Shown: positions 18,601-27,313 of the stretch, piece after piece | Numbering within the stretch: the stretch's first letter is position 1 | Layout of the letters: every line of letters starts with the position of its first letter | Source of the DNA: an uncultured Pelagibacteraceae bacterium | Lineage (GTDB): Bacteria > Pseudomonadota > Alphaproteobacteria > Pelagibacterales > Pelagibacteraceae | Direction of reading: 5' to 3' | Assembly: GCA_902615435.1 (NCBI GenBank) | Contig: CACMOZ010000002.1 | Span: 108,192 to 172,191 of the forward strand | Length of the DNA: 64,000 nt | Notes under the pieces: model-generated | The model's database searches: none | What the model saw: the letters and a program-made list of their open reading frames with translations, nothing else | What the model was told of the DNA's origin: nothing | Translations under genes and position numbers: made by a program

Positions 18601-19386
18601 AAACTTTTTTAAAGAATTTATAAGTTGATCATTAAACTCAATCATATGATCATCGATATCAGAAAAATAGCTAAACTTAGGTTGATTGGCATTGTCAAAT
18701 AATTTTATCCCCATTTTAAAGGGGACAACATTATCTTTCTTACCGTGCATCACTAAGATAGGAACATTTATATTTTTGATTTTTTTTAAAGAATCGTATC
18801 TGTCTTTTATTAATAAATCGATTGGCAAATAAGGATAATAAATTTTTGCCGCATCAGCAATCGATGTAAAAGGTGACTCTAAAACAATTCCTCCAAAAGA
18901 ATTATTCTGACCCAATTCTGTAGCTACACCTGTGCCTAGTGACTCGCCATATAAAATTATGTTTTTATTTATAACTCCAGCCTTGTTAAGCCATTCGACT
19001 GACTTTCTAGCATCATTATATAAATTTTTTTCTGTGGGCTTGCCTGGATTACCACTAAATCCTCTCCATGAAATAATAAGAATATTTACATCTAGTTTAT
19101 TTAGCTCGTTAAGCTTATGAACCCTATTAGTTAAATCGCCTGCATTACCATGAAAGTATAAAATAGTTTTATTTTTTTTTAAGTCTTTTTCCAAAAACCA
19201 TGATTTAAGTTTTATATCTTTATCAACCTCAATTAAAACTTCTTTATAATCAAATTGAATTTCATCTCCCGTGTAGTTATTTTCACTTGGGTGATAAAGT
19301 AATTTTCTTTGGTATAGATAAGTGAAAAGTACAATTATAATGTAAGCTAATATAATTGACGATAAAGCTAAATAAAGATACTTCAT
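18583..19386 (-). CDS. membrane-anchored alpha/beta hydrolase (S33/BEM46-like)
   Basis: This 267-residue protein has one N-terminal membrane span (about residues 3-24) and an alpha/beta-hydrolase domain. The nucleophile elbow is LYGESLGTG near residue 149. The Asp is in HGKKDNVVPF near residue 217 and the His in DDHMIEF near residue 247. FHGNAGDL near residue 80 supplies the oxyanion region. This pattern fits the BEM46/ABHD13 group of serine hydrolases, whose substrates are mostly unknown. The start overlaps the stop of the DMT transporter gene by 4 nt, so the two are coupled; the 3' end overlaps ftsY on the other strand. Confidence 0.8.
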   Translation of the reverse strand: MKYLYLALSSIILAYIIIVLFTYLYQRKLLYHPSENNYTGDEIQFDYKEVLIEVDKDIKLKSWFLEKDLKKNKTILYFHGNAGDLTNRVHKLNELNKLDVNILIISWRGFSGNPGKPTEKNLYNDARKSVEWLNKAGVINKNIILYGESLGTGVATELGQNNSFGGIVLESPFTSIADAAKIYYPYLPIDLLIKDRYDSLKKIKNINVPILVMHGKKDNVVPFKMGIKLFDNANQPKFSYFSDIDDHMIEFNDQLINSLKKFLDFNT

Positions 19387-20285
19387 GCTTTTTTCCTAGC
19401 GAAGTAAACTCCAGTAAAGACAAGTAAACCACCTAAATAATGAAAACTGAGAAGGGGTTCTTCAAAAATTATAATTCCAAAGATAGATCCGTAGACTGCG
19501 AATAAATATAAAGTAAACCCGGCAAAGGAAGCGCCAACATATTTTTGTAATCGTGTGTACAAGGAAAAAGCTATAATGCTAGGTGAGATAGCAGCAAATA
19601 CAATCCAGAATAAGAATGTCTGATTATAGTTTGTCTTTGCAAAGTAAATATTTTCTAAAATAAAAAATGGGAAAAGTGATATAAATCCGAACATTGCGAT
19701 CAAAGTAAATCGGGCCATCAAACTAAATTTTGATTTCCAATTTAACAAATAAATTGAGTAAAGAGCCCAACCTAAAGCTGCTCCCAAAACCCATAGATCG
19801 CCTGTTGTAAAATTTAGGTTAATTAAAAAATCTAAATTACCTTTAGATATAATTGTAAAAACACCTGTAATACAAATTAATAAGCCTAATATCCTTAAAA
19901 AATTAATTTTTTCTTTAAAGAATAGAATTGATAAAAAAATTATTATTACTGGTGAAGATGTATATATTATACCAATGTTAGCCATTGTTGTTGTCATACC
20001 TGCAAGATTTGGGAAAGCTCCACATATACCACAGCCCATTGAGCCTAAAAAAAACAGCTTAAAAAACTCTTTATTAAATTCTTTTTTATATTTTAAAATT
20101 TCATTAAAAAAAAAAGGAAACAATATAATGAACACTGTAAACCATCGCCAAAACGCTAAAGAAATAGGAGGCACGGACTCTACGCCTCCTCTTGCAACAA
20201 TAGTATTTGTAGCCATAAAAATTGGCTGAATTAACAAAAGCAAATAAGGAGCGTAAGAGTTATTTTTTGTCAATGAAGGCTTCAT
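19383..20285 (-). CDS. EamA/DMT-family transporter
   Basis: This 300-residue protein has ten predicted membrane helices arranged as two EamA repeats (PISLAFWRWFTVFI in the first, GDLWVLGAALGWALYS opening the second). The drug/metabolite transporter family exports or imports small metabolites such as amino acids; the substrate cannot be inferred. It lies downstream of a small two-span protein, which it overlaps by 26 nt, and the amidase gene, so it may move a product of that reaction. Confidence 0.85.
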   Translation of the reverse strand: MKPSLTKNNSYAPYLLLLIQPIFMATNTIVARGGVESVPPISLAFWRWFTVFIILFPFFFNEILKYKKEFNKEFFKLFFLGSMGCGICGAFPNLAGMTTTMANIGIIYTSSPVIIIFLSILFFKEKINFLRILGLLICITGVFTIISKGNLDFLINLNFTTGDLWVLGAALGWALYSIYLLNWKSKFSLMARFTLIAMFGFISLFPFFILENIYFAKTNYNQTFLFWIVFAAISPSIIAFSLYTRLQKYVGASFAGFTLYLFAVYGSIFGIIIFEEPLLSFHYLGGLLVFTGVYFARKKA

Positions 20286-20439
20286 AGAACATCATTACAA
20301 TTACCATACCCATTAAAATATAAACAGGAAGCACATCAAAAAAACCTATCATCATTGATCTAGTCAATGTTGTTGCTAAACCAATTAAAAAAAAGGTACA
20401 GAGTGCAACTCCTATAATTATTGTAACTTTATCCTTCAT
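20260..20439 (-). CDS. small two-span membrane protein
   Basis: About 59 residues from ATG 20439 (MKDKVTIIIG); an alternative TTG start at 20457 would add six residues and lies further inside the amidase gene. Two hydrophobic helices (roughly residues 5-25 and 33-53) are separated by a short loop. I do not recognise a family. It overlaps the amidase end by 11 nt and the DMT transporter start by 26 nt, a dense arrangement that supports a genuine coupled gene. Confidence 0.6.
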   Translation of the reverse strand: MKDKVTIIIGVALCTFFLIGLATTLTRSMMIGFFDVLPVYILMGMVIVMMFYEAFIDKK

Positions 20440-21763
20440 CTCTACAGTTTTTCTCAAGCCAGTTAGCTGTTCCTAAAAATCTTAAATCATCAAGTTTATC
20501 GCCAACTAATTGAACTCCTAATGGTAAGTCATTTTCTCCTGTAAGTAAAGGTAATGAAATTGTAGGTAAACCAAGATAAGTCCAAATCTTTTGAAAGTCT
20601 GCACTTCCAGTAGATTTTAATCCTTTGTCAGCAACACCGCTTGATGATGGAGTTATAATTCCATGGTAGTCTTCAAAAACTTCTTTGTATGATTCATAAC
20701 TTTGCTTCATAAAATCTGCAGCATCTCCATATTCTTTTGCCGAATATTTTAATCCTCTGGCGATAGCTTCTCTCATTTCTTTGGAAAGTTTTGTTTTATC
20801 TTTTTTATAATAAACTTGAAAATTATTTGCCATATCAACTTCATGAATTATTTGATGGTACTTTGGAATATCATTAAAATATGATGGTGTGTCAAAGACC
20901 TCTATATTCTTTTTAAAGTTTTTTATTAAAAATTCAAAAGCCTGCTGTGATTTTTTGTTAATATTTTTCCAATTTTTTGTTTTATAAAAAATAAACTTAG
21001 GATCAAAAACAGGACCTTTCTCACATTCCTCCACCATCTTTTCTGCAGCAAAGTAGACAGTTGAAGGATCATGTAAATCTTTTCTAATTAATGACTTAGC
21101 AAGCAAGGCAACATCTTTAACAGTTTTACCAAATACACCCATTGTATCCAATTTATCTGAAACTTTTAGGACTCCATTTCTTGAGATTAGTCCATAAGAA
21201 GGTTTATAACCAACAACTCCACAATATGATGCTGGCCTAATTACTGAACCTCCAGTTTGAGAACCAACAGATAAAGGCGCCATATGAGCTGCAACTGCTG
21301 CTGCTGATCCACTTGATGATCCTCCGGGTGTTCTTGAGTAATCGTGTGGATTTTTAGTTTTAGAAGGATGTATGTATGCAAGCTCGCAAGTGACAGTCTT
21401 GCCCATTATAATTGCTCCCGAATTTTTTAGTAAATTTACAATTTCAGAGTCTTGTGAGTTGGACATTTTTTTTCTAAAAACTGTCCCACATTCAGTTGGC
21501 ATGTCATAAGTTCCAATAATATCTTTAATTGCGACTGGCATCCCATGTAGTGGCCCTAGAGGTTTTCCTGATTTTCTGTAAGTATCTGCTTCTTCAGCTT
21601 TTTCTATTAAAAGTTTTTTATCTATAAATTGCCAAGCTTGAACATCCTTTTCAAATTTTTTTACTCTATCTAGATATGCTGTGCAGAGATCGACAGATGA
21701 TATTTCACCAGAATGGAGTTTTTGAGATAATTCGTAAGCACTTAAAGATGTAACGTCTATCAT
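20429..21763 (-). CDS. amidase (amidase signature family)
   Basis: This 444-residue protein carries the Ser-Ser-Lys catalytic set. The Lys is in MPVAIKDI near residue 79. The Gly/Ser-rich TPGGSSSGSAAAVA is near residue 145, and GSQTGGSVIRPASYCG near residue 170 contains the nucleophile. GatA-type tRNA amidotransferase subunits share this fold, but the lack of gatB/gatC neighbours and the TRAP transporter context favour a catabolic amidase. It starts 9 bp after dctM, suggesting that the imported substrate or a derivative is an amide. The specific substrate is unknown. Confidence 0.85.
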   Translation of the reverse strand: MIDVTSLSAYELSQKLHSGEISSVDLCTAYLDRVKKFEKDVQAWQFIDKKLLIEKAEEADTYRKSGKPLGPLHGMPVAIKDIIGTYDMPTECGTVFRKKMSNSQDSEIVNLLKNSGAIIMGKTVTCELAYIHPSKTKNPHDYSRTPGGSSSGSAAAVAAHMAPLSVGSQTGGSVIRPASYCGVVGYKPSYGLISRNGVLKVSDKLDTMGVFGKTVKDVALLAKSLIRKDLHDPSTVYFAAEKMVEECEKGPVFDPKFIFYKTKNWKNINKKSQQAFEFLIKNFKKNIEVFDTPSYFNDIPKYHQIIHEVDMANNFQVYYKKDKTKLSKEMREAIARGLKYSAKEYGDAADFMKQSYESYKEVFEDYHGIITPSSSGVADKGLKSTGSADFQKIWTYLGLPTISLPLLTGENDLPLGVQLVGDKLDDLRFLGTANWLEKNCRDEG

Positions 21764-21772
21764 TTAAATTCG

Positions 21773-23134
21773 TTAATTAGCAAATAATGTATCTGGCAAC
21801 CAAAGAGCTATTCCCGGGAAGAGATACATTAAAAACATAGCTAATATAACTATACCTAGAAAAGGCATAATACCTTTAAATATTTCCATTAACTCTACAT
21901 TTTTACTTTGTACACCTTTTAAATAGTACGCGGACATTGCCATGGGTGGAGTTAAAAATGAAGTTTGTAAATTTAAAGCAATTAACATTGCAAAAAAATA
22001 AGGGTTAACTTCAAAAAATGCCACTAAAGGTAAAAATATCGGTACAAAAATGATTAATATCTCTGTCCACTCTAATGGCCAACCCAGTAAGAAAATTATA
22101 ATTTGAGTAATTACCAAGAACTGCCAAGGTTGTAGATTCATTGATTTAAAGAAATGTTCAAATACTTCGTGTCCACCTAAATAAGAGAAAACTGAAGCAA
22201 AGGTCCATGATCCTATAAACAACCACATAATCATGGCAGTCGTTTTTGCAGTTAAAAATACCGACTCTTTAAAATTTTTCCACTTAAGCGTTTTATAAAA
22301 ATATGAAAGTACTAATGCCCCAAATGCTCCAACCGCTGCCGCTTCTGCAGGAGTTGCAAGTCCTCCTAAAATAGTTCCTAATACTAAAATTATTAAAGAG
22401 AAAAGCGGTAAGAAGGAAACCATTACCTCTTTTAGAATTACTGATCTTGGTGGAATATCTTCCTTAGGTGGTTTAGGTGCGATCGAAGGATTAAAATAAG
22501 CTAAAGTTACCGCATAACCTATATATAATCCTGCTAATAATAATCCTGGAAAAATTGCTGCAGCAAATAATCTTAAAGGAGAGAGTTGAGCAATTACAGA
22601 ATAAACGATTAACATAATGCTAGGCGGAATTAAAATACCCAAACAACCTCCAGAACAAATTACTCCAGAAGCAAATTTTTTATCATATCCAGCTCTGATC
22701 ATCGCTGGCCAAGCAAGAAGCCCCATTAAAGTTACCACGGCTCCGATAATTCCAGTCGCTGTAGAAAATAAAGCACAAGTAACTAATGCAGCTACTGCCA
22801 TTGAAGCTGGTAGTCTATGAGAAGCTAGTCTAATCGCAAAAAATAATCTTGAAACTATTCCAGCTCTTTCAACTAAATACCCCATAAATAAAAAGAGTGG
22901 GACCGCTGTCAAAACTGTATTATCCATAACGGTGTAAGTATTTTGAACGAATAATTGGAAGATTCTATTATCAAAAAGATGTTCCATTCTTGTCGGATCA
23001 AAGTAAGCGTAATAACCAAAACCAACTCCCATTGCCATTAATGTAAATGCTATTGGGAATCCAAGTAGCACTGCAAATAGGAATATTCCCATCATTAAAA
23101 TTGCGATTTCAGGATTAGTTAAACTAAATAACAT
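21773..23134 (-). CDS. dctM: TRAP transporter large permease subunit (DctM family)
   Basis: This 453-residue multispan membrane protein is the sodium-coupled channel half of a TRAP importer. Family features include PLFLFMGYLVERAGI near residue 82, the GGCLGILIPPS turn near residue 162 and LGGLATPAEAAAVGAFGAL near residue 255. The start overlaps dctQ by 11 nt. It belongs with the solute-binding gene at 23794-24942, from which it is separated by a strong hairpin terminator. Confidence 0.94.
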   Translation of the reverse strand: MLFSLTNPEIAILMMGIFLFAVLLGFPIAFTLMAMGVGFGYYAYFDPTRMEHLFDNRIFQLFVQNTYTVMDNTVLTAVPLFLFMGYLVERAGIVSRLFFAIRLASHRLPASMAVAALVTCALFSTATGIIGAVVTLMGLLAWPAMIRAGYDKKFASGVICSGGCLGILIPPSIMLIVYSVIAQLSPLRLFAAAIFPGLLLAGLYIGYAVTLAYFNPSIAPKPPKEDIPPRSVILKEVMVSFLPLFSLIILVLGTILGGLATPAEAAAVGAFGALVLSYFYKTLKWKNFKESVFLTAKTTAMIMWLFIGSWTFASVFSYLGGHEVFEHFFKSMNLQPWQFLVITQIIIFLLGWPLEWTEILIIFVPIFLPLVAFFEVNPYFFAMLIALNLQTSFLTPPMAMSAYYLKGVQSKNVELMEIFKGIMPFLGIVILAMFLMYLFPGIALWLPDTLFAN

Positions 23135-23708
23135 CTTTTTGATCCTCGTCTTGTGAAGTTCTCATTAACATTTTTTCTGTTTCCTCTGCTACTACCATTC
23201 TTGCGGGCCAGTGTCCTGTTTGAATGCAAATGATTGCTCTACAAACTTCGCTGATACCTTGTACCGTTAATAAAATTCCTGCAGCAGGAATCAAAGATTT
23301 AGCCATATAAATTTGAATTTGAGCAGGGCTGTTCCAACTTGTTTCTTTTATCTTCCATGCAAGCGAAGCGTACTCATAACCATAAAATGCAAGAGCAAGC
23401 ACACCTGGAAAGAAAAATATAAAATATAAAAACAAATCGATGTAACCCTGAGTTCTTGGTTTAAAAAGTCTGTAAATTACATCACCTCTCACATGAGCCT
23501 CAGTAGAAAGAGTATAAGCGCCTGCCATCATAAAAATCGCACCGTACATTTGTAAACTAAAATCAAAATTCCATAAGGTAGGAGCATTAAAGGCATATGC
23601 CATAACTACTTCGTAGCAAGTTCCGCCCATTAAAATTACGATACACCAAGAAAACGCCTTTCCAACGGAAGTGCTTAAAGTATCTGCAAAATGAATAAAT
23701 CCCCTCAT
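23124..23708 (-). CDS. dctQ: TRAP transporter small permease subunit (DctQ family)
   Basis: This 194-residue protein has four predicted membrane helices. The AYTLSTEAHVRGDV motif near residue 62 is a hallmark of DctQ subunits. It forms the membrane complex with DctM. The gene begins 41 bp downstream of a terminator-like hairpin that follows dctP, so the permease pair is probably expressed below the binding protein. Confidence 0.92.
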   Translation of the reverse strand: MRGFIHFADTLSTSVGKAFSWCIVILMGGTCYEVVMAYAFNAPTLWNFDFSLQMYGAIFMMAGAYTLSTEAHVRGDVIYRLFKPRTQGYIDLFLYFIFFFPGVLALAFYGYEYASLAWKIKETSWNSPAQIQIYMAKSLIPAAGILLTVQGISEVCRAIICIQTGHWPARMVVAEETEKMLMRTSQDEDQKDVI

Positions 23709-23748
23709 GAATTTTTAAACTATGCTAATTTTTTTATTATTTCCATAA

Positions 23749-23778
23749 AAAAAGGGGGTGATAAATCACCCCCTTTTT
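23749..23778 (-). terminator. hairpin terminator between dctP and dctQM
   Basis: An 8-bp GGGGGTGA/TCACCCCC stem with a 4-nt loop (23754-23761 with 23766-23773), extended by A/T pairs. On the minus strand it is followed by seven U residues (23747-23753). It lies 16 bp after the dctP stop and probably acts as a partial terminator. On the plus strand it also has a five-U tail. Confidence 0.85.
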
Positions 23779-23793
23779 ACGTTTAAAATATAA

Positions 23794-24942
23794 TTAAATT
23801 TTAACTTTAGCTATAGAGCCGAATTCATTCTCGTAAGCCAACTTATAGTTAGGTTGGTTCATGAGCAAGTACTTCATAACTCTCTTAGCGTATTTCTTCT
23901 GTGAGTCTACAATCTTTTTAAAGAATGGATCTTTCTTATTGAAATCTCCGATTACTTTATCCCAACCTTTTAATTGTTGAGCTAAGATCGCATCAGATGT
24001 TTGATACACATTTACTTTGTGCTGGTTCATCAATTTAGATAAGTCAGCAGAGTATCTTACTAATGCTTTAAAGTAGTTATCACTGTTCGCAGCATAAGCA
24101 GCATTTTTTAGAATAGCCTGATGTTTAGGCGATAGTCCATTAAATGTCTTCTTATTTACTGGAATTTCAAACATCTCTTGTGATTGGTGGAAGCTTCCTA
24201 AGTGATAATGCTTAGAAACGTCTTGCATACCAAACTGGGAGTCTGAAGTTGGGTTGTTAAACTCAGCAGCTTCAATCAAACCTGTCTTCATTGCAGGCTG
24301 AATTTCACCTCCTGGTAATTGTCTTACAACCATTCCCATTGCTGTTAATACGTTAGTAGCTAATCCTACTGTTCTGTACTTCATACCTTTTACATCAGAT
24401 ACTTTTGTTACGTTCTTTTTGAACCATCCAAAAGGCTGTGCAGGCATAGGCATATGGAAGAAACCAATATAATCGAAACCTACTTTTGCAAGAGTTTCAT
24501 CATAAAGTTTTCTACCTCCACCATACTCTATCCATCCCATAATTTCTTGAGATGACATTCCGTATGACGGACCAGTACCGAATAGAGAAGCTGCTGGATT
24601 TTTTCCATACCAGTAAGCTGTTACCCAGTGTCCCATATCAAGTACACCTGAACTTACTGCTTGTCCAATCTCCGAAGTCTTAACTACAGCTCCAACTGGC
24701 TGAAGATCAATTTTTAATTCACCTCCAGACATGTCGCCTACCATTTTTGCGTAGTCGCCAGCCATTTCAAAGAAAATGTTAGCGCCTGACGGCCAAGCCG
24801 CTTGCATCTTTAAAGTCTGAGGAGCACCTAATGCAATGTTTGGCATTGCAACAGTTGCTGCCGCTGCAGCACCCGTAGCTGCTGCTGCTTTAAAGAACTT
24901 ACGTCTTGATGGAGTTTTTACTCCTTTTATTTTTTTTGACAT
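23794..24942 (-). CDS. dctP: TRAP transporter solute-binding protein (DctP family)
   Basis: This 382-residue periplasmic binding protein begins with a Tat-like leader: SRRKFFKAAAATG at residues 12-24, then an Ala-rich stretch ending near ALGA (residue 39). The mature protein contains the DctP-type VKGMKYRTVGLATNVL near residue 183 and AAEFNNPTSDSQ near residue 229. The type resembles binders of 2-oxo acids or mannitol/chloroaromatic-labelled systems, but the ligand is unknown. An unusually strong Shine-Dalgarno sequence (GGAGGA) lies 5 bases before the ATG, consistent with high expression. Confidence 0.92.
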   Translation of the reverse strand: MSKKIKGVKTPSRRKFFKAAAATGAAAAATVAMPNIALGAPQTLKMQAAWPSGANIFFEMAGDYAKMVGDMSGGELKIDLQPVGAVVKTSEIGQAVSSGVLDMGHWVTAYWYGKNPAASLFGTGPSYGMSSQEIMGWIEYGGGRKLYDETLAKVGFDYIGFFHMPMPAQPFGWFKKNVTKVSDVKGMKYRTVGLATNVLTAMGMVVRQLPGGEIQPAMKTGLIEAAEFNNPTSDSQFGMQDVSKHYHLGSFHQSQEMFEIPVNKKTFNGLSPKHQAILKNAAYAANSDNYFKALVRYSADLSKLMNQHKVNVYQTSDAILAQQLKGWDKVIGDFNKKDPFFKKIVDSQKKYAKRVMKYLLMNQPNYKLAYENEFGSIAKVKI

Positions 24943-25056
24943 ATGTCCTCCGTTAGTTAATTAACATAAAGATTTAAGCACAAACTCAAATCAGAGTCTC
25001 CATATATTTTTAGAATTATTTTAAAGTAAATTTATAAGATTCAATCTAAAGGTGTA

Positions 25057-26013
25057 TTAGTTTACCTGATCTTGTGGTTTTTTTCCTGAAAAAAAATCTT
25101 CCAAGTTTTTTGTAGCTCGATATGCCATATCCCATCTTGTTCTTTTGGTCGCACTACCTAAGTGGGGAAGTAAAAAAATATTTTTTAACTTTAAATATTC
25201 TGGATGAATTTTAGGTTCACCATTATAAACGTCTAAACCGTATGCAAAAACCGTTCCATTTTTTAAAGCTTCGATCATAGCATCATCATCAACAACATCT
25301 CCTCTAGCTGCATTTCCAATAACAGTGTTCTCTTTTAAATAACTCAACGTTTCTTTATTGATCAAGTTTTTTGTTTCTGGAGTAGCAGGACAATTGATGG
25401 ATAAAAATTCACTTTTTTCGAACAAACTTTTTAAATCTTTATGATAAATTGCGCCATCTTCTAGATCAGAAGAAAGTTTAGATCTATTATGATAATGTAT
25501 TTCCATACCGAATGCCTTCGCTCTTTTAGCTACCGCTCTACCTATCCTGCCCATTCCAAGAATTCCTAATCTCTTATTTGACATTTGTTTTCCTAATAAA
25601 AAATCAAAAGACCATTTCCAGTTTTGAGTTTCGGCTGCAATACGACCTTCATAAGCTCTTCTAGATGCTCCTAATAAAAGCAAGATCTGAATGTCCGCTG
25701 TTGCATCAGTTAAAACATCAGGGGTATTTGTAACAGTTATTCCTTTTTTTTTTGCAGCTTGAATATCTATATTTCCAAAGCCAACTGCACCGTTAGCGAT
25801 AATTTTAATGGAGCTTGTTAATTTAGATATAGTATCTGCATTGATTGGATCAGTAACTGAACTTAAGATTCCATCATAATTTTTTGATCCATCAATAATT
25901 TCTTGAGGCGTATAAATTTTATCATCTTTATTTAAAGTCACTTCAAATAAGCTTTGAAGCTTCTCCTCGTTTTCTTTGAGGAGCCTTCTAGTAACAAAAA
26001 TTTTTTTTTTCAT
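25057..26013 (-). CDS. D-2-hydroxyacid dehydrogenase, probable glyoxylate/hydroxypyruvate reductase
   Basis: This 318-residue NAD(P)-dependent enzyme has a Rossmann motif GMGRIGRAVAKRAKAFG near residue 151. The catalytic Arg is in GNAARGDVVDD near residue 233, the Glu in DVYNGEP near residue 262, and the His in LLPHLGSAT near residue 281. Two residues upstream of the conserved core suggest the GyaR/GhrB group. It starts one base after glcF ends, so it sits in the glycolate oxidase operon and could return glyoxylate to glycolate or reduce hydroxypyruvate. Substrate assignment is by family and context. Confidence 0.82.
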   Translation of the reverse strand: MKKKIFVTRRLLKENEEKLQSLFEVTLNKDDKIYTPQEIIDGSKNYDGILSSVTDPINADTISKLTSSIKIIANGAVGFGNIDIQAAKKKGITVTNTPDVLTDATADIQILLLLGASRRAYEGRIAAETQNWKWSFDFLLGKQMSNKRLGILGMGRIGRAVAKRAKAFGMEIHYHNRSKLSSDLEDGAIYHKDLKSLFEKSEFLSINCPATPETKNLINKETLSYLKENTVIGNAARGDVVDDDAMIEALKNGTVFAYGLDVYNGEPKIHPEYLKLKNIFLLPHLGSATKRTRWDMAYRATKNLEDFFSGKKPQDQVN

Positions 26014-26014
26014 T

Positions 26015-27313
26015 TTAGAAATTATTTAATTTATATGGTTTCGGTCCTCCTGTGAACCAATCAAGTAATTCAACTGTATGAATAATAGGAATTCTAGTTC
26101 CAGATGAAATTTGTGTCATACAGCCTATATTACCTGTTGAAATAAAATCAGGAGAAATTTTTTCAATATTTTTGACTTTATTTTTTAATAACGATTTTGC
26201 CATTTTTTGATGAAGAATATTGTATGTCCCAGCAGATCCGCAACACAAATGTCCTTCTGGTATTTCTAAAACCTCGTTACCAGTTTTTGAAATTAAATCT
26301 TTAGGTTGCTGATGAACTTTTTGCCCGTGCTGCATCGAGCAAGCTGAATGATAAGCAATTTTATATTTTTTCTCAGTGTTTAGATTTATATTTAACTTTA
26401 AATTCTCATCAAGATACTCGGTGATGTCCTTTGTTAACTCAGAAATTTTTTTTGCTTTTTTTTTCAAATCTTTATCATTTTTAAAAATATGCCCGTAATC
26501 TTTTAAAGTTGTACCACAGCCTGAAGTATTGCTAATAATCGCATCCAAACCATTTTTAAGATATTCATCATGCCAACTATTTATATTATTTTTAAAGGAC
26601 TCGTGTGCTAATTTTTGTTTACCTAAATGATGATTCAAAGAACCACAACAATATATATCTGGCATCACAACAACTTCAACATTATGTCTATTTAAAAGTC
26701 TAATTGTCGACTCATTTATTTCGGGTGAGATTACTCTTTGAACACATCCAGTTAATAACGCTACCCTTGAAATTTTTTTATCTTTCGTAACCTCATAAAC
26801 TTTTTTTTCTTTTAATTTCTTGGAAGGTATTTTGTCTGGCATTAAACTTAATGCGTTTTTGAGGAATTTTGGGAATAAAAAACTAAATGGTTTTATAATT
26901 TTTGAGGACCAAGCCATTAATAAAAATACTTTTGGTCTTGGTAGTACAAAAGAAAGAATATTTCTAAACAATCTATCAAAGAAAGGTCTTTTATAAGTTT
27001 CTTCTACATAGTTTCTTCCATGATCAATTAAGTGCATATAATTTACACCTGAAGGACAAGTTGTCATGCAAGAATAACAAGATAAGCAGCTATCAATATG
27101 TTTTGCAATTTGTTTGGTAGCAGGTTTTTTGTTCTCTAACATATCTTTAATGAGATATATTCTGCCTCTTGGGCCTTCTAATTCTTCTCCATTAATTCCA
27201 TAAGTTGGACAAGTTGCATTACACATTCCGCAGTGAACACATTTTCTTATAATTGTTTCACTAGTTTTGTTATCTTTGTCTTTTAATTGGTTCTCTGTAA
27301 ATGATGTCTGCAT
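26015..27313 (-). CDS. glcF: glycolate oxidase iron-sulfur subunit
   Basis: This 432-residue protein carries two ferredoxin-like clusters near the N-terminus (CVHCGMCNATCPTYG near residue 25 and CLSCYSCMTTCPSGV near residue 81). These are followed by the two Cys-rich CCG domains (IYCCGSLNHHLG and HLCCGSAGTYN), typical of GlcF and heterodisulfide-reductase-like subunits. It passes electrons from GlcDE to the quinone pool. The stop-to-start distance to glcE is zero. Confidence 0.93.
   Translation of the reverse strand: MQTSFTENQLKDKDNKTSETIIRKCVHCGMCNATCPTYGINGEELEGPRGRIYLIKDMLENKKPATKQIAKHIDSCLSCYSCMTTCPSGVNYMHLIDHGRNYVEETYKRPFFDRLFRNILSFVLPRPKVFLLMAWSSKIIKPFSFLFPKFLKNALSLMPDKIPSKKLKEKKVYEVTKDKKISRVALLTGCVQRVISPEINESTIRLLNRHNVEVVVMPDIYCCGSLNHHLGKQKLAHESFKNNINSWHDEYLKNGLDAIISNTSGCGTTLKDYGHIFKNDKDLKKKAKKISELTKDITEYLDENLKLNINLNTEKKYKIAYHSACSMQHGQKVHQQPKDLISKTGNEVLEIPEGHLCCGSAGTYNILHQKMAKSLLKNKVKNIEKISPDFISTGNIGCMTQISSGTRIPIIHTVELLDWFTGGPKPYKLNNF

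Noticed and set aside
24943-25056. Riboswitch in the spacer upstream of dctP
   Set aside because: No convincing stems; only a strong Shine-Dalgarno sequence and generic A/T-rich promoter-like sequence are seen.
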